Virus record (IMG/VR): IMGVR_UViG_3300042987_003179
Location: 1 to 41,280 of that record
Origin: a virus
DNA length: 41,280 nt
Direction: 5' to 3' (one strand)
Shown: in pieces, positions 1-6,557 of the stretch
Numbering within the stretch: position 1 is the first letter of the stretch
How the letters are laid out: each line of letters opens with the position of its first letter
Position numbers and translations under genes: made by a program
Notes under the pieces: model-generated
The model's input: the letters and a program-made list of their open reading frames with translations, nothing else
What the model was told of the DNA's origin: nothing
The model's database searches: none

Positions 1-263
1 ATAATTTTTACTATACTAATGACCAAGTATTTCTTCGAGATTGTGTCTGGCCTTTTGTAAGAGATAATGCTATGGTTCATTCAATGCATGAGGGATGGTT
101 TGGTGAATCTAGAAAAGCTCTTAAAAATGAATATGAGTTTTGTGGTAATGGTTGGGATGAACACGACAATCCTTTATATCCAAATACATTAGAAAAATGT
201 GTAGGCTTCAACATAAGCCGAGTGAAACCAGAGGATAAATTTGGATGGAAATTTAATGAATAA
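1..263 (+). CDS. C-terminal end of an unidentified protein (5' end outside window)
   Basis: The frame is open from base 3 to a TAA at 261-263, so only the last 86 residues are visible. The visible part reads NFYYTNDQVFLRDCVWPFVR and then HSMHEGWFGES. The spacing of an acidic DQxFLR block, a WP and a following His/Glu region recalls phage proteins with a glycosyltransferase-like (nucleotide-sugar) fold, but I cannot assign a family. Its stop overlaps the ATG of the downstream glycosyltransferase, so the two are probably co-translated and may act in the same glycan or DNA-sugar modification step (inference). Confidence 0.6.
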   Translation, partial: NFYYTNDQVFLRDCVWPFVRDNAMVHSMHEGWFGESRKALKNEYEFCGNGWDEHDNPLYPNTLEKCVGFNISRVKPEDKFGWKFNE

Positions 264-975
264 TCCACTAGTAACAATAATAACAGCAACAACTTGTTCT
301 GAATTTTTAAAGAAGAATTTAGAATCAGTACAAAATCAAACCTATAAAAATATTCAGCATTTGGTTTTTATAGATGGAAAAGAACATTTATCTAATCATG
401 ATTTTGAATTAGATCTCACACAAGATGTTATAGTCCTACCTTATCCAACCGGTACTGATAATTACAATGGTCATAGAATGTATGCAGCAGGTACTTTTTT
501 GGCGAAGGGAGATTATATAGCTTATCTAGATGAAGATAATTGGTTAGAACCCGATCATGTTGAGAGTTTAGTTGAATGTACCAAACCTAATAGTTGGTCA
601 TGCTCACTTAGAAAAATAACAGATATGGATGGTAACTTTATTTGCAATGATGATTGTGAGAGTCTAGGTAATTGGGAATCTGTAGTGAATGATTATTTTG
701 TAGATGTAAACTGTTACTTCCTACCAAAAATTTTAGCAGTTCAATTATCACCTATTTGGTATCGTAGAGCAAGACATCCACAAGAGCAACCAGAGGTGGA
801 TCGCCTATTGACATCTACTCTAAGACATAATAAAATAGAGTGTAATGTGTCAGGTAAGTATACTGTTAACTATAGAGCAGGAAACAGAGCAGATTCAGTA
901 CAGCCAAATTTCTTCATCGAAGGAAACAAAGCTATGGAACAAAAATATGGAGAAACCTTCCCATGGAGAAAATAG
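256..975 (+). CDS. Glycosyltransferase family 2 (GT-A fold)
   Basis: 239 residues from the ATG at 256, which overlaps the stop of the preceding gene; an in-frame TTG at 241 is the less likely start. The N-terminus PLVTIITATTCSEFLKKNLE followed by SVQNQTYKN is the classic GT-A opening, in which beta-1 is followed by the SVxxQTYxN helix. LDEDNW (about residues 91-96) is the DxD-type metal and nucleotide-sugar site. The family transfers a sugar from a nucleotide-sugar. The acceptor cannot be read from sequence; virion, DNA base or host surface glycan are all possible. It is shorter than most GT2 enzymes but covers the catalytic domain. Confidence 0.85.
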   Translation: MNNPLVTIITATTCSEFLKKNLESVQNQTYKNIQHLVFIDGKEHLSNHDFELDLTQDVIVLPYPTGTDNYNGHRMYAAGTFLAKGDYIAYLDEDNWLEPDHVESLVECTKPNSWSCSLRKITDMDGNFICNDDCESLGNWESVVNDYFVDVNCYFLPKILAVQLSPIWYRRARHPQEQPEVDRLLTSTLRHNKIECNVSGKYTVNYRAGNRADSVQPNFFIEGNKAMEQKYGETFPWRK

Positions 976-1274
976 ATTACAAATATAGTGAAGATAAAAT
1001 TTTAGAAGATTTAAAAGTTTATATTGATTCAACGTATAACGAGCATTATGCTCAAAGTAAAATTCAAACATCCGAATTTATTATAGACAATGGGCATGGA
1101 GTTGGATTTACTGTAGGCAACATAATGAAGTATGTTCAAAGATATGGTAAGAAGGAAGGTAGAAATAGAAAAGATATTTTAAAAGTATTACACTATGCTA
1201 TCATGTTACTTCATACTCATGATAAAGAAGTAGGTTCAGATGAAACAACAAAAGTTAGGGATTATAGAAAATGA
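963..1274 (+). CDS. DUF3310 family protein (phage nucleotide-kinase-like)
   Basis: 103 residues, overlapping the glycosyltransferase end by 13 bases. The segment HYAQSKIQTSEFIIDNGHGV, then GFTVGNIMKYVQRYGKKEGR and KDILKVLHYAIMLL carry the GN..KY..RYGKK..R.KD..K..HYA pattern of DUF3310 (SaV-like) proteins, common in phages and often annotated as nucleotide-kinase-like, with no proven reaction. Its stop overlaps the start of gene 45 (ATGA), so it may be translationally coupled to the clamp. Confidence 0.8.
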   Translation: MEKIDYKYSEDKILEDLKVYIDSTYNEHYAQSKIQTSEFIIDNGHGVGFTVGNIMKYVQRYGKKEGRNRKDILKVLHYAIMLLHTHDKEVGSDETTKVRDYRK

Positions 1275-1933
1275 AATTATGTAATGAAACGATTCAAATT
1301 TTGAAAAATTTTGCAATGATTAATCCAAATATGGTTTTTCGTGAAGGGAAGAAGCTTGCCACAGTTAATGTAGCTAAGTCTATTTTCGCCACAGCTCAGA
1401 TCGAGGAAGAGATCCCTCAGAAGTTTGGAATTTATGAACTAAATTCCCTTCTACAAATTCTGTCATTCTCCGATGATCAAGATATTGATTTTGGAGATAA
1501 GAGCATGGTCATTAAGAATGATTCGGGTGCTTTTGAATATTTTTATTGTAGCGTTAATCTGCCAGAGCCACCTACAAAGGAAGTAGAGTTTGAACCTTTC
1601 TTTCAATTTGATTTGACAAGTAAGGACATTCAAACAATCAGTAAGATCATGGCATTACTAGCAGCTCCTACTCTTTCAATTGTATCTGAAAAGGGTACAG
1701 TCACAATGCGTATCGGTGATAAGAAGAATAGTACAGCAAACAATTTCAATCGAGTAATTGGTAAGTGCAAAGATGATTTTCAGTGCGATTTGGCAACAGA
1801 AAATTTCAAACTAATGCCAAACGATTACAAAGTGACTATTGCAAAGAAGCCCGGATTAGCTGTTGAATTTAGAACAACTAAGGGCAAGCAAATGGTTTAT
1901 ATTCTAGCAGTTGAACCAACCTCAAAGATTTAA
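1271..1933 (+). CDS. 45: DNA polymerase sliding clamp (gp45-like)
   Basis: 220 residues against 228 in T4 gp45. The opening LCNETIQILKNFAMINPNMV closely follows the T4 clamp N-terminus, and the ELNSLLQILSFSDDQDI segment corresponds to its interdomain region. The protein forms a trimeric ring that tethers gp43 to DNA and, in T4, is also the mobile activator of late transcription. It opens the 45-44-62-regA cluster, with only two bases before the gene 44 start. The TATAAATA promoters further along the window imply that late transcription uses it too (inference). Confidence 0.95.
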   Translation: MKLCNETIQILKNFAMINPNMVFREGKKLATVNVAKSIFATAQIEEEIPQKFGIYELNSLLQILSFSDDQDIDFGDKSMVIKNDSGAFEYFYCSVNLPEPPTKEVEFEPFFQFDLTSKDIQTISKIMALLAAPTLSIVSEKGTVTMRIGDKKNSTANNFNRVIGKCKDDFQCDLATENFKLMPNDYKVTIAKKPGLAVEFRTTKGKQMVYILAVEPTSKI

Positions 1934-1935
1934 AA

Positions 1936-2883
1936 ATGGATCAAATTCGTGATGAGCAGTTTTTGTGGGTCGAAAGATATCGCCCAGTAACAATTGAAGA
2001 TTGTATTCTCCCAGAGAGTCAAAAGAACACCTTTAAGGAATATATTACTAAAGGTGAGATTCAAAATATGCTACTCTGTGGAGGAGCTGGTATGGGTAAA
2101 ACGACCATAGCTAGAGCTCTTTGTGAGGAGTTGGAAACTGACTATATTATTATCAATGGTTCAGAGGAATCTGGTATTGATACTCTAAGAACAAAGATAA
2201 AGCAGTTTGCATCTACAGTTTCTCTAACAGGTAAGCCTAAGGTAGTCATTCTAGATGAAGCAGATTACCTGCAGGCTAGCTCTACACAACCTGCCCTTAG
2301 ATCTTTCATGGAGGAATTTGCACAAAATTGTAGATTCATTCTAACATGTAACTTTAAGAACAGAATCATTGCTCCTCTACATTCTCGTTGTGCTGTTGTA
2401 GAGTTTAAAATATCAAGGGAGGAAAGTCCCAAGATTGCAGCAAAATTCATGAAAAGAATAAAGTTTATTCTTGATAATGAAAAAATTTCATATGATGAAA
2501 AGGTAATTGCTGCTTTATTGATGAAATTCTTCCCAGATTATAGAAGAATTTTAAACGAACTACAAAAGTATTCAGTTCATGGTAATATCGACGAGGGATT
2601 ACTAAGTAAGGTTGATGATGTAAATACCAAGGAACTAGTCAAGTCTTTGAAAGAAAAAGACTGGAAGAAGATGCGCCAGTGGGTTGTTGCAAATCTAGAC
2701 AATGATCCCTCAACTCTTTTTCGTAAGATTTATGATGATCTTCTAGATAAAGCAAACGAGGTTCCTCAATTAGTTTTAATATTAGCAGATTATGGATATA
2801 AGTCAAGTTTTTGTGCAGATCAAGAGATTAATTTAGTTGCTTGTCTGACAGAGATCATGGCATCAATTACATTTAAGAAATAA
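1936..2883 (+). CDS. 44: Clamp loader large subunit, AAA+ ATPase (gp44-like)
   Basis: 315 residues (T4 gp44 has 319). Walker A CGGAGMGKTT lies at about 48-57, Walker B VVILDEAD at 103-110, sensor LTCN at about 136-139 and the arginine-finger motif SRC at about 150-152, in the order of the RFC/DnaX clade. N-terminal WVERYRP is the clade's box II. Four copies with one gp62 load the gp45 ring onto primed DNA. It sits between its substrate (45) and partner (62), with almost no intergenic spacing. Confidence 0.96.
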   Translation: MDQIRDEQFLWVERYRPVTIEDCILPESQKNTFKEYITKGEIQNMLLCGGAGMGKTTIARALCEELETDYIIINGSEESGIDTLRTKIKQFASTVSLTGKPKVVILDEADYLQASSTQPALRSFMEEFAQNCRFILTCNFKNRIIAPLHSRCAVVEFKISREESPKIAAKFMKRIKFILDNEKISYDEKVIAALLMKFFPDYRRILNELQKYSVHGNIDEGLLSKVDDVNTKELVKSLKEKDWKKMRQWVVANLDNDPSTLFRKIYDDLLDKANEVPQLVLILADYGYKSSFCADQEINLVACLTEIMASITFKK

Positions 2884-2884
2884 A

Positions 2885-3289
2885 ATGGAAGAGTATAAAT
2901 TACCCACAATTGCTCCCTTTGCTTTCGTTGAAAGTATCACAAATAGCAAAGAGAACTTGATTGTTGATGATTGGTCAGAGAAGCAGTATAATCCTTTCAT
3001 CATAAATAAAGCTCTAAGTTTTGGTGCTGACACAGTAATTTACGCTAATGAAATGAACTCTCGCCCACATCTAGACAAGAAACTCCAGCATGACTTTCTT
3101 AAATATATAATTAAACCTAAAAAGCGGTACAACAAATGGTTTAAAGCTGATAAGCTGGAGGCGATTGAGATTATTAAATCTTTTTATGGGTATAGCACAC
3201 AACAAGCCCACAGAGTTCATACTCTCTTTTCGCAAGAACAACTTGATCTGATAAAACAAAAATTACAAAAAGGTGGGCTTTCAAAATGA
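2885..3289 (+). CDS. 62: Clamp loader small subunit (gp62-like)
   Basis: 134 residues, shorter than the 187 of T4 gp62. The block YNPFIINKALSFGADTVIYA, then NEMNSRPHLDKKLQ and KKRYNKWFKA is the conserved N-terminal half of gp62. This subunit has no ATPase motif; it scaffolds the gp44 tetramer into an open ring. It starts one base after the gene 44 stop and overlaps regA by four bases (ATGA). The missing C-terminal stretch suggests a compact version like those of T4 relatives outside the enterobacterial group. Confidence 0.9.
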   Translation: MEEYKLPTIAPFAFVESITNSKENLIVDDWSEKQYNPFIINKALSFGADTVIYANEMNSRPHLDKKLQHDFLKYIIKPKKRYNKWFKADKLEAIEIIKSFYGYSTQQAHRVHTLFSQEQLDLIKQKLQKGGLSK

Positions 3290-3720
3290 CTAATATTAAA
3301 TTCAATGTGAATCTAGAGGGATACCAACCTCTAGAGATAATTTTAGCTAAACCAGATGACTTCTTAAAAATTAAAGAGACTCTGTCTAGAATTGGTGTTG
3401 CTTCCAAAAAAGACAAAATTCTTTATCAGTCATGTCACATTCTGCACAAGCAGGGCAAGTACTTTCTAGTACATTTTAAAGAATTGTTTGCTCTAGATGG
3501 AAAGTATTGTGATATTTCAAATAATGATCTGCAGCGTAGAAATACTATTGCTAAACTTTTAAAAGATTGGGGTTTAATAACTATTGCCGATGAATCAACA
3601 TGCACTGATCTAGCCCCTCTTTCACAAATTAAAGTTCTTACATTTAAAGAAAAGAATGAGTGGACAGCTCAGGCAAAATATAACTTAGGTAGAAGGAAAT
3701 CAGCACAAAAAGTTAACTAG
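3286..3720 (+). CDS. regA: RegA translational repressor
   Basis: 144 residues. The core PDDFLKIKETLSRIG, DKILYQSCHILHKQGKYF and KDWGLITIADES tracks T4 RegA (122 residues) closely. It has an N-terminal extension of about 14 residues (MTNIKFNVNLEGYQ) and a basic C-terminal tail. RegA binds AU-rich ribosome-binding regions of early mRNAs, including in T4 its own and those of 44 and 45, and shuts off their translation. In T4 the next gene is 43. Here regA is the last gene before a promoter and hairpin, and 43 lies about 18.6 kb downstream. Confidence 0.95.
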   Translation: MTNIKFNVNLEGYQPLEIILAKPDDFLKIKETLSRIGVASKKDKILYQSCHILHKQGKYFLVHFKELFALDGKYCDISNNDLQRRNTIAKLLKDWGLITIADESTCTDLAPLSQIKVLTFKEKNEWTAQAKYNLGRRKSAQKVN

Positions 3721-3734
3721 TTTTTGAGTTCTGT

Positions 3735-3742
3735 TATAAATA
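3735..3742 (+). promoter_or_regulatory. T4-type late promoter TATAAATA
   Basis: The exact octamer TATAAATA lies just after the regA stop and 58 bases upstream of the Hsp20 ATG. In T4 this octamer is the only promoter element recognised by the gp55-directed late polymerase with the gp45 clamp. Placement in an intergenic gap supports function. Confidence 0.6.
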
Positions 3743-3743
3743 C

Positions 3744-3774
3744 AAATGTGAGATGCCTTAGGGGTCTCACATTT
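3744..3774 (+). terminator. Hairpin after regA (terminator or 5' mRNA stem)
   Basis: A perfect 10-bp stem AAATGTGAGA / TCTCACATTT with an 11-base loop follows the regA stop. Only a weak T run follows, so it may be a terminator for the 45-44-62-regA transcript. Since the late promoter lies directly before it, it may instead be a 5' stem on the Hsp20 late transcript. Confidence 0.5.
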
Positions 3775-3799
3775 AATTCTTGCTAAAAAGGAGAAAACA

Positions 3800-4264
3800 A
3801 TGACTAAATTACAACCAGTAAACTTTAATGATAAATTTCTTGATCAATATTTTGTAGGGCATGATCGATTCTTTAAAAATATTAATGAGATTTTTGACGA
3901 TATTAGTTCCTCAAAAATTAGTACTTCCTATCCTCCATATAATATCAGAAAGACGAGTGATTCCACATTTGCTATTGATGTAGCAGTAGCAGGTTTTTCT
4001 GAAAAAGATCTTGATATTACTCTTCAAGAAAACACTCTAACTATTGTTGGTACACATGCAGAACAAGCAACCAATGATGTATACTTGCATCATGGCATTG
4101 CAGGTAGAGGCTTTAAGCGCTCCTACATTGTTCAAGATCTTAAAATCACAGAGGTAACATTAGAAAATGGTATGCTTTCTATTAATCTAGAGCATGTACT
4201 ACCAGAAGAAAAGAAACCTAAAAAGATCGAAATTTTAAAAAAGAAACAGCTTCTACAAGAGTAA
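3800..4264 (+). CDS. Hsp20 / alpha-crystallin small heat-shock protein
   Basis: 154 residues with a clear AAAGGAG ribosome site 7 bases before the ATG. PYNIRKTSDSTFAIDVAVAG, then FSEKDLDITLQENTLTIVG and the GRGFKRSYIVQ and LENGMLSINLEHVLPEEKK blocks form a full alpha-crystallin domain (about 45-140), closest in style to IbpA/IbpB. These ATP-independent chaperones hold unfolding proteins. Relatives are common in T4-like cyanophages and assigned to protection or assembly of phage proteins. It is a single-gene unit, with a late promoter before it and a strong terminator after it. Confidence 0.93.
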   Translation: MTKLQPVNFNDKFLDQYFVGHDRFFKNINEIFDDISSSKISTSYPPYNIRKTSDSTFAIDVAVAGFSEKDLDITLQENTLTIVGTHAEQATNDVYLHHGIAGRGFKRSYIVQDLKITEVTLENGMLSINLEHVLPEEKKPKKIEILKKKQLLQE

Positions 4265-4270
4265 ATAAGA

Positions 4271-4293
4271 AAACCCAGCCAGGCTGGGTTTTT
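4271..4293 (+). terminator. Rho-independent terminator after Hsp20 gene
   Basis: Stem AAACCCAG / CTGGGTTT around a CCAGG loop, followed by a T run, starting 7 bases after the Hsp20 stop. The T run is shared with the next late promoter. Confidence 0.85.
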
Positions 4294-4300
4294 ATAAATA
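4293..4300 (+). promoter_or_regulatory. T4-type late promoter TATAAATA
   Basis: Exact TATAAATA whose first T is the end of the preceding terminator's T run, 9 bases before the next ATG (4310). The compact terminator-promoter junction isolates the small gene that follows as a late unit with a very short leader. Confidence 0.6.
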
Positions 4301-4309
4301 AAAATAAAA

Positions 4310-4600
4310 ATGCCTATTCATGTTCAACCTATAGTAGCTAATGTTAGATTTTATTCAGAGGGAAAATCTTTCGAGTCACAAGATGCTTATGATGCTGTTG
4401 CAACTATACAATTTATTGGCAGGAAAGTTTTCCTAGGTTCAATGCATGGTAACATAACAATTGATATGTTAGTTGATTTTTTTAATTATGTTTACAAAAT
4501 GGATTGTGAGGAAGTAATAGCAATTCGTCGAGGTAAAACAAAAATTTATTCTAAGAAAAATATAGAAAAATTCTTAAAAAAATACAATAAAATCGACTGA
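4310..4600 (+). CDS. Hypothetical protein, 96 residues
   Basis: I do not recognise this protein. It reads as an alpha/beta domain with a basic C-terminal end (IRRGKTKIYSKKNIEKFLKK). There is no signal peptide and no membrane segment. The only upstream elements are the late promoter at 4293 and a short AT-rich leader without a good Shine-Dalgarno, so translation may be weak or start from a near-leaderless mRNA. Coding character (codon use, no in-frame stops) is like its neighbours. Confidence 0.65.
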   Translation: MPIHVQPIVANVRFYSEGKSFESQDAYDAVATIQFIGRKVFLGSMHGNITIDMLVDFFNYVYKMDCEEVIAIRRGKTKIYSKKNIEKFLKKYNKID

Positions 4601-4635
4601 GTTGTATATATATTAGTACAATAAGAGGAACTAAA

Positions 4636-4731
4636 ATGTTACATCAATCTATTTTTACAACACCTAGTGGATCAGGCATAGAAAATTGTGCCTATGATGC
4701 ACTATGGATGAAAATAAAGGGGTTGGTGTAA
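4636..4731 (+). CDS. Small ORF, 31 residues
   Basis: ATG at 4636 preceded by AGAGGAA, a good ribosome site 6 bases upstream. The peptide begins MLHQSIFTTPSGSGIENCAY and ends KIKGLV. No family recognised. The good ribosome site and the terminator just downstream make a translated small protein plausible. Confidence 0.45.
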   Translation: MLHQSIFTTPSGSGIENCAYDALWMKIKGLV

Positions 4732-4755
4732 GAAAGTTTGCACAGGAGTTACACT

Positions 4756-4785
4756 AAACCCCAGGTTTAAATCTGGGGTTTTTTG
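4756..4785 (+). terminator. Rho-independent terminator
   Basis: Stem AAACCCCAG / CTGGGGTTT with an 8-base loop GTTTAAAT and a run of six T. It closes the small-gene unit immediately before the tRNA array. Confidence 0.85.
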
Positions 4786-4811
4786 TTTATGGGGCACTGA
4801 AAAAATAATGC

Positions 4812-4839
4812 TTGACATTTAAGCTAAAGGCTGTATAAT
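4812..4839 (+). promoter_or_regulatory. Consensus sigma-70 promoter at head of tRNA array
   Basis: TTGACA (4812-4817), 16-base spacer, TATAAT (4834-4839), both hexamers perfect. Predicted start is near 4846, about 5 bases before the first tRNA. The surroundings (GCTTGACATTTA ... CTGTATAAT) match the promoters at 28201 and 28826, indicating a shared early-promoter family. Confidence 0.9.
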
Positions 4840-4850
4840 GGTCGTAAATT

Positions 4851-4926
4851 GGGCCTATAGCTTAATGGTTAAAGCAGCGAACTCATAATTCGTTGAGTCT
4901 AGGTTCAAATCCTAGTAGGCCCACCA
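4851..4926 (+). tRNA. tRNA with CAT anticodon, probably tRNA-Ile2
   Basis: Acceptor GGGCCTA/TAGGCCC, discriminator A, encoded CCA. The loop CTCATAA gives anticodon CAT. The body (AGCTTAATGGTTAAAGCAGC, then ACTCATAATTCGTTG) resembles E. coli tRNA-Ile2, in which C34 becomes lysidine to read AUA, more than elongator tRNA-Met. The identity call is inference; the tRNA itself is certain. Confidence 0.93.
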
Positions 4927-4933
4927 AATGATA

Positions 4934-5009
4934 GCAGAGTGAGCAAGTCTGGTGATTGCGCGTGCCTGAAGAGCATGAGAATAAGGTTCGATTCCTTAAC
5001 TCTGCACCA
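4934..5009 (+). tRNA. tRNA-Phe(GAA)
   Basis: Acceptor GCAGAGT/ACTCTGC, discriminator A, encoded CCA; D stem GCAA/TTGC; anticodon stem CGTGC/GCATG with loop CTGAAGA (GAA); T arm TAAGG-TTCGATT-CCTTA. Seven bases after the previous tRNA. Confidence 0.92.
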
Positions 5010-5023
5010 AAAAGGAGTTTGAA

Positions 5024-5596
5024 ATGAGAAATCTCATTTTGGCGTTGAATAGCGGTGGTCAACCACATAGTTGGATGACATGGCAAGATGCTATTACACT
5101 TAAGTGTAAGGATCTCATTGCTTGGGAATTTGGTGATGAAGAATTCATGTTTACCGGTGGTATTTCTCGTATGACCGGTCAACAATCGAAAGTTGAAGTT
5201 GCATCTATTATCGCATTGAAGTCTAAGTTTAAGTATATCGAGAGAGTTCCTGCTCTAAACAACAGAAACCTTTTTCGTAGAGACTTGAACTTGTGTGCTT
5301 ACTGTGGTAAGAAGTATACTGAGGCACAATTGACAAAGGATCATATTATTCCTGTTTCTAAGGGTGGTCCTAATACATGGATGAATTGTGTTACTGCATG
5401 CTTAAAGTGTAACAACTACAAGGACAGTATGCTTTTGGATGAGTGTGGTTTGGAACTGTTGTTTGTTCCTTATGTACCAGACAAGGCAGAGGCACTGATT
5501 TTGCAAAATAGAAATATTTTGTCTGATCAGATGCAATTTCTAGCAGATTTTTTGCCTAAGCATTCTCGTGTCAGGCAAATGGTAGTAAAAAGTTAA
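5024..5596 (+). CDS. HNH endonuclease
   Basis: 190 residues with an AAAGGAG ribosome site. A zinc knuckle CAYC (about 91-94) and ACLKC (about 125-129) bracket the HNH core, with DHIIPVSKGG at about 106-115 and a following NCVTACLKCNNYK. This is the arrangement of free-standing phage HNH nucleases of the 5-methylcytosine/McrA type. The first 85 residues are a separate domain with no recognised motif. Its position between two tRNA blocks, each with its own consensus promoter, fits a homing-type mobile gene inserted in the array (inference). Cleavage site unknown. Confidence 0.9.
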   Translation: MRNLILALNSGGQPHSWMTWQDAITLKCKDLIAWEFGDEEFMFTGGISRMTGQQSKVEVASIIALKSKFKYIERVPALNNRNLFRRDLNLCAYCGKKYTEAQLTKDHIIPVSKGGPNTWMNCVTACLKCNNYKDSMLLDECGLELLFVPYVPDKAEALILQNRNILSDQMQFLADFLPKHSRVRQMVVKS

Positions 5597-5605
5597 AAAT
5601 AATGC

Positions 5606-5633
5606 TTGACAACAGTAGCAAATGATGTATAAT
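5606..5633 (+). promoter_or_regulatory. Consensus sigma-70 promoter
   Basis: TTGACA (5606-5611), 16-base spacer, TATAAT (5628-5633). It restarts transcription of the tRNA array after the HNH gene. The roughly 70-base leader to tRNA-Glu holds a short direct repeat GCAGTAAC-GCAGTAAC near 5663-5678. Confidence 0.88.
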
Positions 5634-5712
5634 AGGTACTGTTGGATGTAGCAAAGAAACAAAGCAGTAACGCAGTAACGTAGTACGCTCTTTTACAATT
5701 TGGTTTGGTTAT

Positions 5713-5788
5713 GCTTCCATCGACTACTGGTTAGGTCATTAGGCTTTCAACCTAAAAAAGGAGGGTTCGATTCCCCCTGGGAGCGCCA
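5713..5788 (+). tRNA. tRNA-Glu(TTC)
   Basis: Acceptor GCTTCCA/TGGGAGC with one G-T pair, discriminator G, encoded CCA; anticodon stem TTAGG/CCTAA with loop CTTTCAA (TTC). T stem GAGGG/CCCCC has one A-C mismatch. Confidence 0.9.
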
Positions 5789-5887
5789 TATTAAAGCACA
5801 TTAAGAGGATAAGTCTGAAAAGATAAAGACGGGCAATGAGGCGTGAGACCCGATGCTTCCCAAATAGACTAAAGTGTGTTTTAATAT
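5788..5887 (+). ncRNA. Unassigned structured RNA closed by a 14-bp stem
   Basis: CATATTAAAGCACA at the left end pairs over 14 positions with TGTGTTTTAATATG at the right end (one G-T wobble). Inside are AGTCT/AGACT and CGGG/CCCG stems. It occupies the space of a tRNA between tRNA-Glu and tRNA-His but has no T arm, no D arm and no encoded CCA, and it lacks the CAGCAA motif of the Y-RNA-like family in this window. No long ORF. Boundaries and function are inference from base pairing only. Confidence 0.55.
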
Positions 5888-5894
5888 GGTTAAT

Positions 5895-5968
5895 GGTGTT
5901 AGTGAGGTAGTGGTAGCCTACTCAGCTGTGAACTAAGAAGCGAGGGTTCGATTCCCCCTTTCACCCCA
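5895..5968 (+). tRNA. tRNA-His(GTG)
   Basis: Anticodon stem CTCAG/CTAAG (one mismatch) with loop CTGTGAA (GTG); T loop TTCGATT; encoded CCA preceded by C, the C73 expected of tRNA-His, with an extra 5' G available to pair with it. The acceptor contains two T-T mismatches, so the stem is weaker than usual. Confidence 0.75.
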
Positions 5969-5986
5969 TGAACAGAAAATATTAGT

Positions 5987-6059
5987 TGGTGTGAGTGTAA
6001 TGGTAACACTGCGGAATTTGACTCCGCCATTCTAGGTTCGATTCCTAGCGCGCCTGCCA
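5987..6059 (+). tRNA. tRNA-Gln(TTG)
   Basis: Acceptor TGGTGTG/CGCGCCT with an unpaired U1-U72, consistent with the weak first pair that GlnRS favours; discriminator G and encoded CCA. Anticodon stem GCGGA/TCCGC with loop ATTTGAC (TTG); T arm CTAGG-TTCGATT-CCTAG. Confidence 0.88.
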
Positions 6060-6065
6060 GAATTT

Positions 6066-6141
6066 GGGTCCATGATGAAATTGGTTATCATAGCTGACTT
6101 TTAATCAGTCTTTCAGAGTTCGAGTCTCTGTGGACCTACCA
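6066..6141 (+). tRNA. tRNA-Lys(TTT)
   Basis: Acceptor GGGTCCA/TGGACCT, discriminator A, encoded CCA; anticodon loop CTTTTAA (TTT) on stem GCTGA/TCAGT; T arm CAGAG-TTCGAGT-CTCTG. Confidence 0.93.
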
Positions 6142-6149
6142 AAGAATAT

Positions 6150-6239
6150 GGAAGAGTGGCAGAGTCTGGCTGATTGCACTAGTCTTGAAAACTAGAGGAC
6201 CGAAAGGTTCCGTGGGTTCAAATCCCACCTTTTCCTCCA
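6150..6239 (+). tRNA. tRNA-Ser(TGA)
   Basis: Acceptor GGAAGAG/CTTTTCC, encoded CCA; anticodon loop CTTGAAA (TGA); long class II variable arm GGACCGAAAGGTTCC; T arm GTGGG-TTCAAAT-CCCAC. Confidence 0.93.
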
Positions 6240-6245
6240 CGAATA

Positions 6246-6384
6246 CGGTGGTAGTTTAAATGGCAAAAACAATATGGCGAGCCCAACCTTTACCAGAGGT
6301 TGGGAAAAAGAAATTGAAAGTATACTGGTAATATATTTTTGATGACTAGTCATAAAAACGAAGTGTTCGGCGCGCTTCCCACCG
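6246..6384 (+). ncRNA. tRNA-like RNA with an expanded middle domain
   Basis: CGGTGG (6246-6251) pairs with CCACCG (6379-6384). A D-arm-like TAGTTTAAATGGCAAAAAC follows the 5' strand, and a T-arm-like GAAGTG-TTCGGCG-CGCTTC (6360-6378) precedes the 3' strand. In place of one anticodon arm there are two hairpins: CCCAACCT/AGGTTGGG with a 7-base loop TTACCAG, and ATGAC/GTCAT flanked by T5/A5. No CCA is encoded. It could be a tRNA mimic or a tRNA interrupted by an insertion; I cannot decide. Confidence 0.5.
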
Positions 6385-6395
6385 GCCTAGATTAT

Positions 6396-6469
6396 GCCAT
6401 CATAGTGTAGTGGTCTGCACAGAGCTCAACAAAGCTCAGGTAGGGGATCGTTCCCCCTTGATGGCGCCA
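6396..6469 (+). tRNA. tRNA of undetermined identity (abnormal anticodon loop)
   Basis: Acceptor GCCATCA/TGATGGC, discriminator G, encoded CCA; D stem GTG/CAC; T arm AGGGG-ATCGTTC-CCCCT with A54, a T loop of the same type as tRNA-Gly at 9840. The anticodon arm is GAGCT-CAACAA-AGCTC (6-base loop) or GAGC-TCAACAAA-GCTC (8-base loop), so no standard anticodon can be read. The D-arm style resembles tRNA-Asp/Glu, and Asp is the only amino acid otherwise missing from the array. Confidence 0.7.
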
Positions 6470-6477
6470 AAGTTTTT

Positions 6478-6551
6478 CCTCCTGTAGCTCAATGACAGAG
6501 CAATCGGCTGATAACCGATAGACGTTGGTTTGATTCCAAACTGGAGGACCA
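6478..6551 (+). tRNA. tRNA-Ile(GAT)
   Basis: Acceptor CCTCCTG/CTGGAGG with one T-T mismatch, discriminator A, encoded CCA; D stem GCTC/GAGC; anticodon stem ATCGG/CCGAT with loop CTGATAA (GAT). Confidence 0.9.
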
Positions 6552-6557
6552 GAATAT

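Noticed and set aside
3744-3799. RNA thermometer controlling Hsp20
   Set aside because: The hairpin does not include the ribosome site, which is free in an AAAGGAG context, so a ROSE-type thermometer is not supported.
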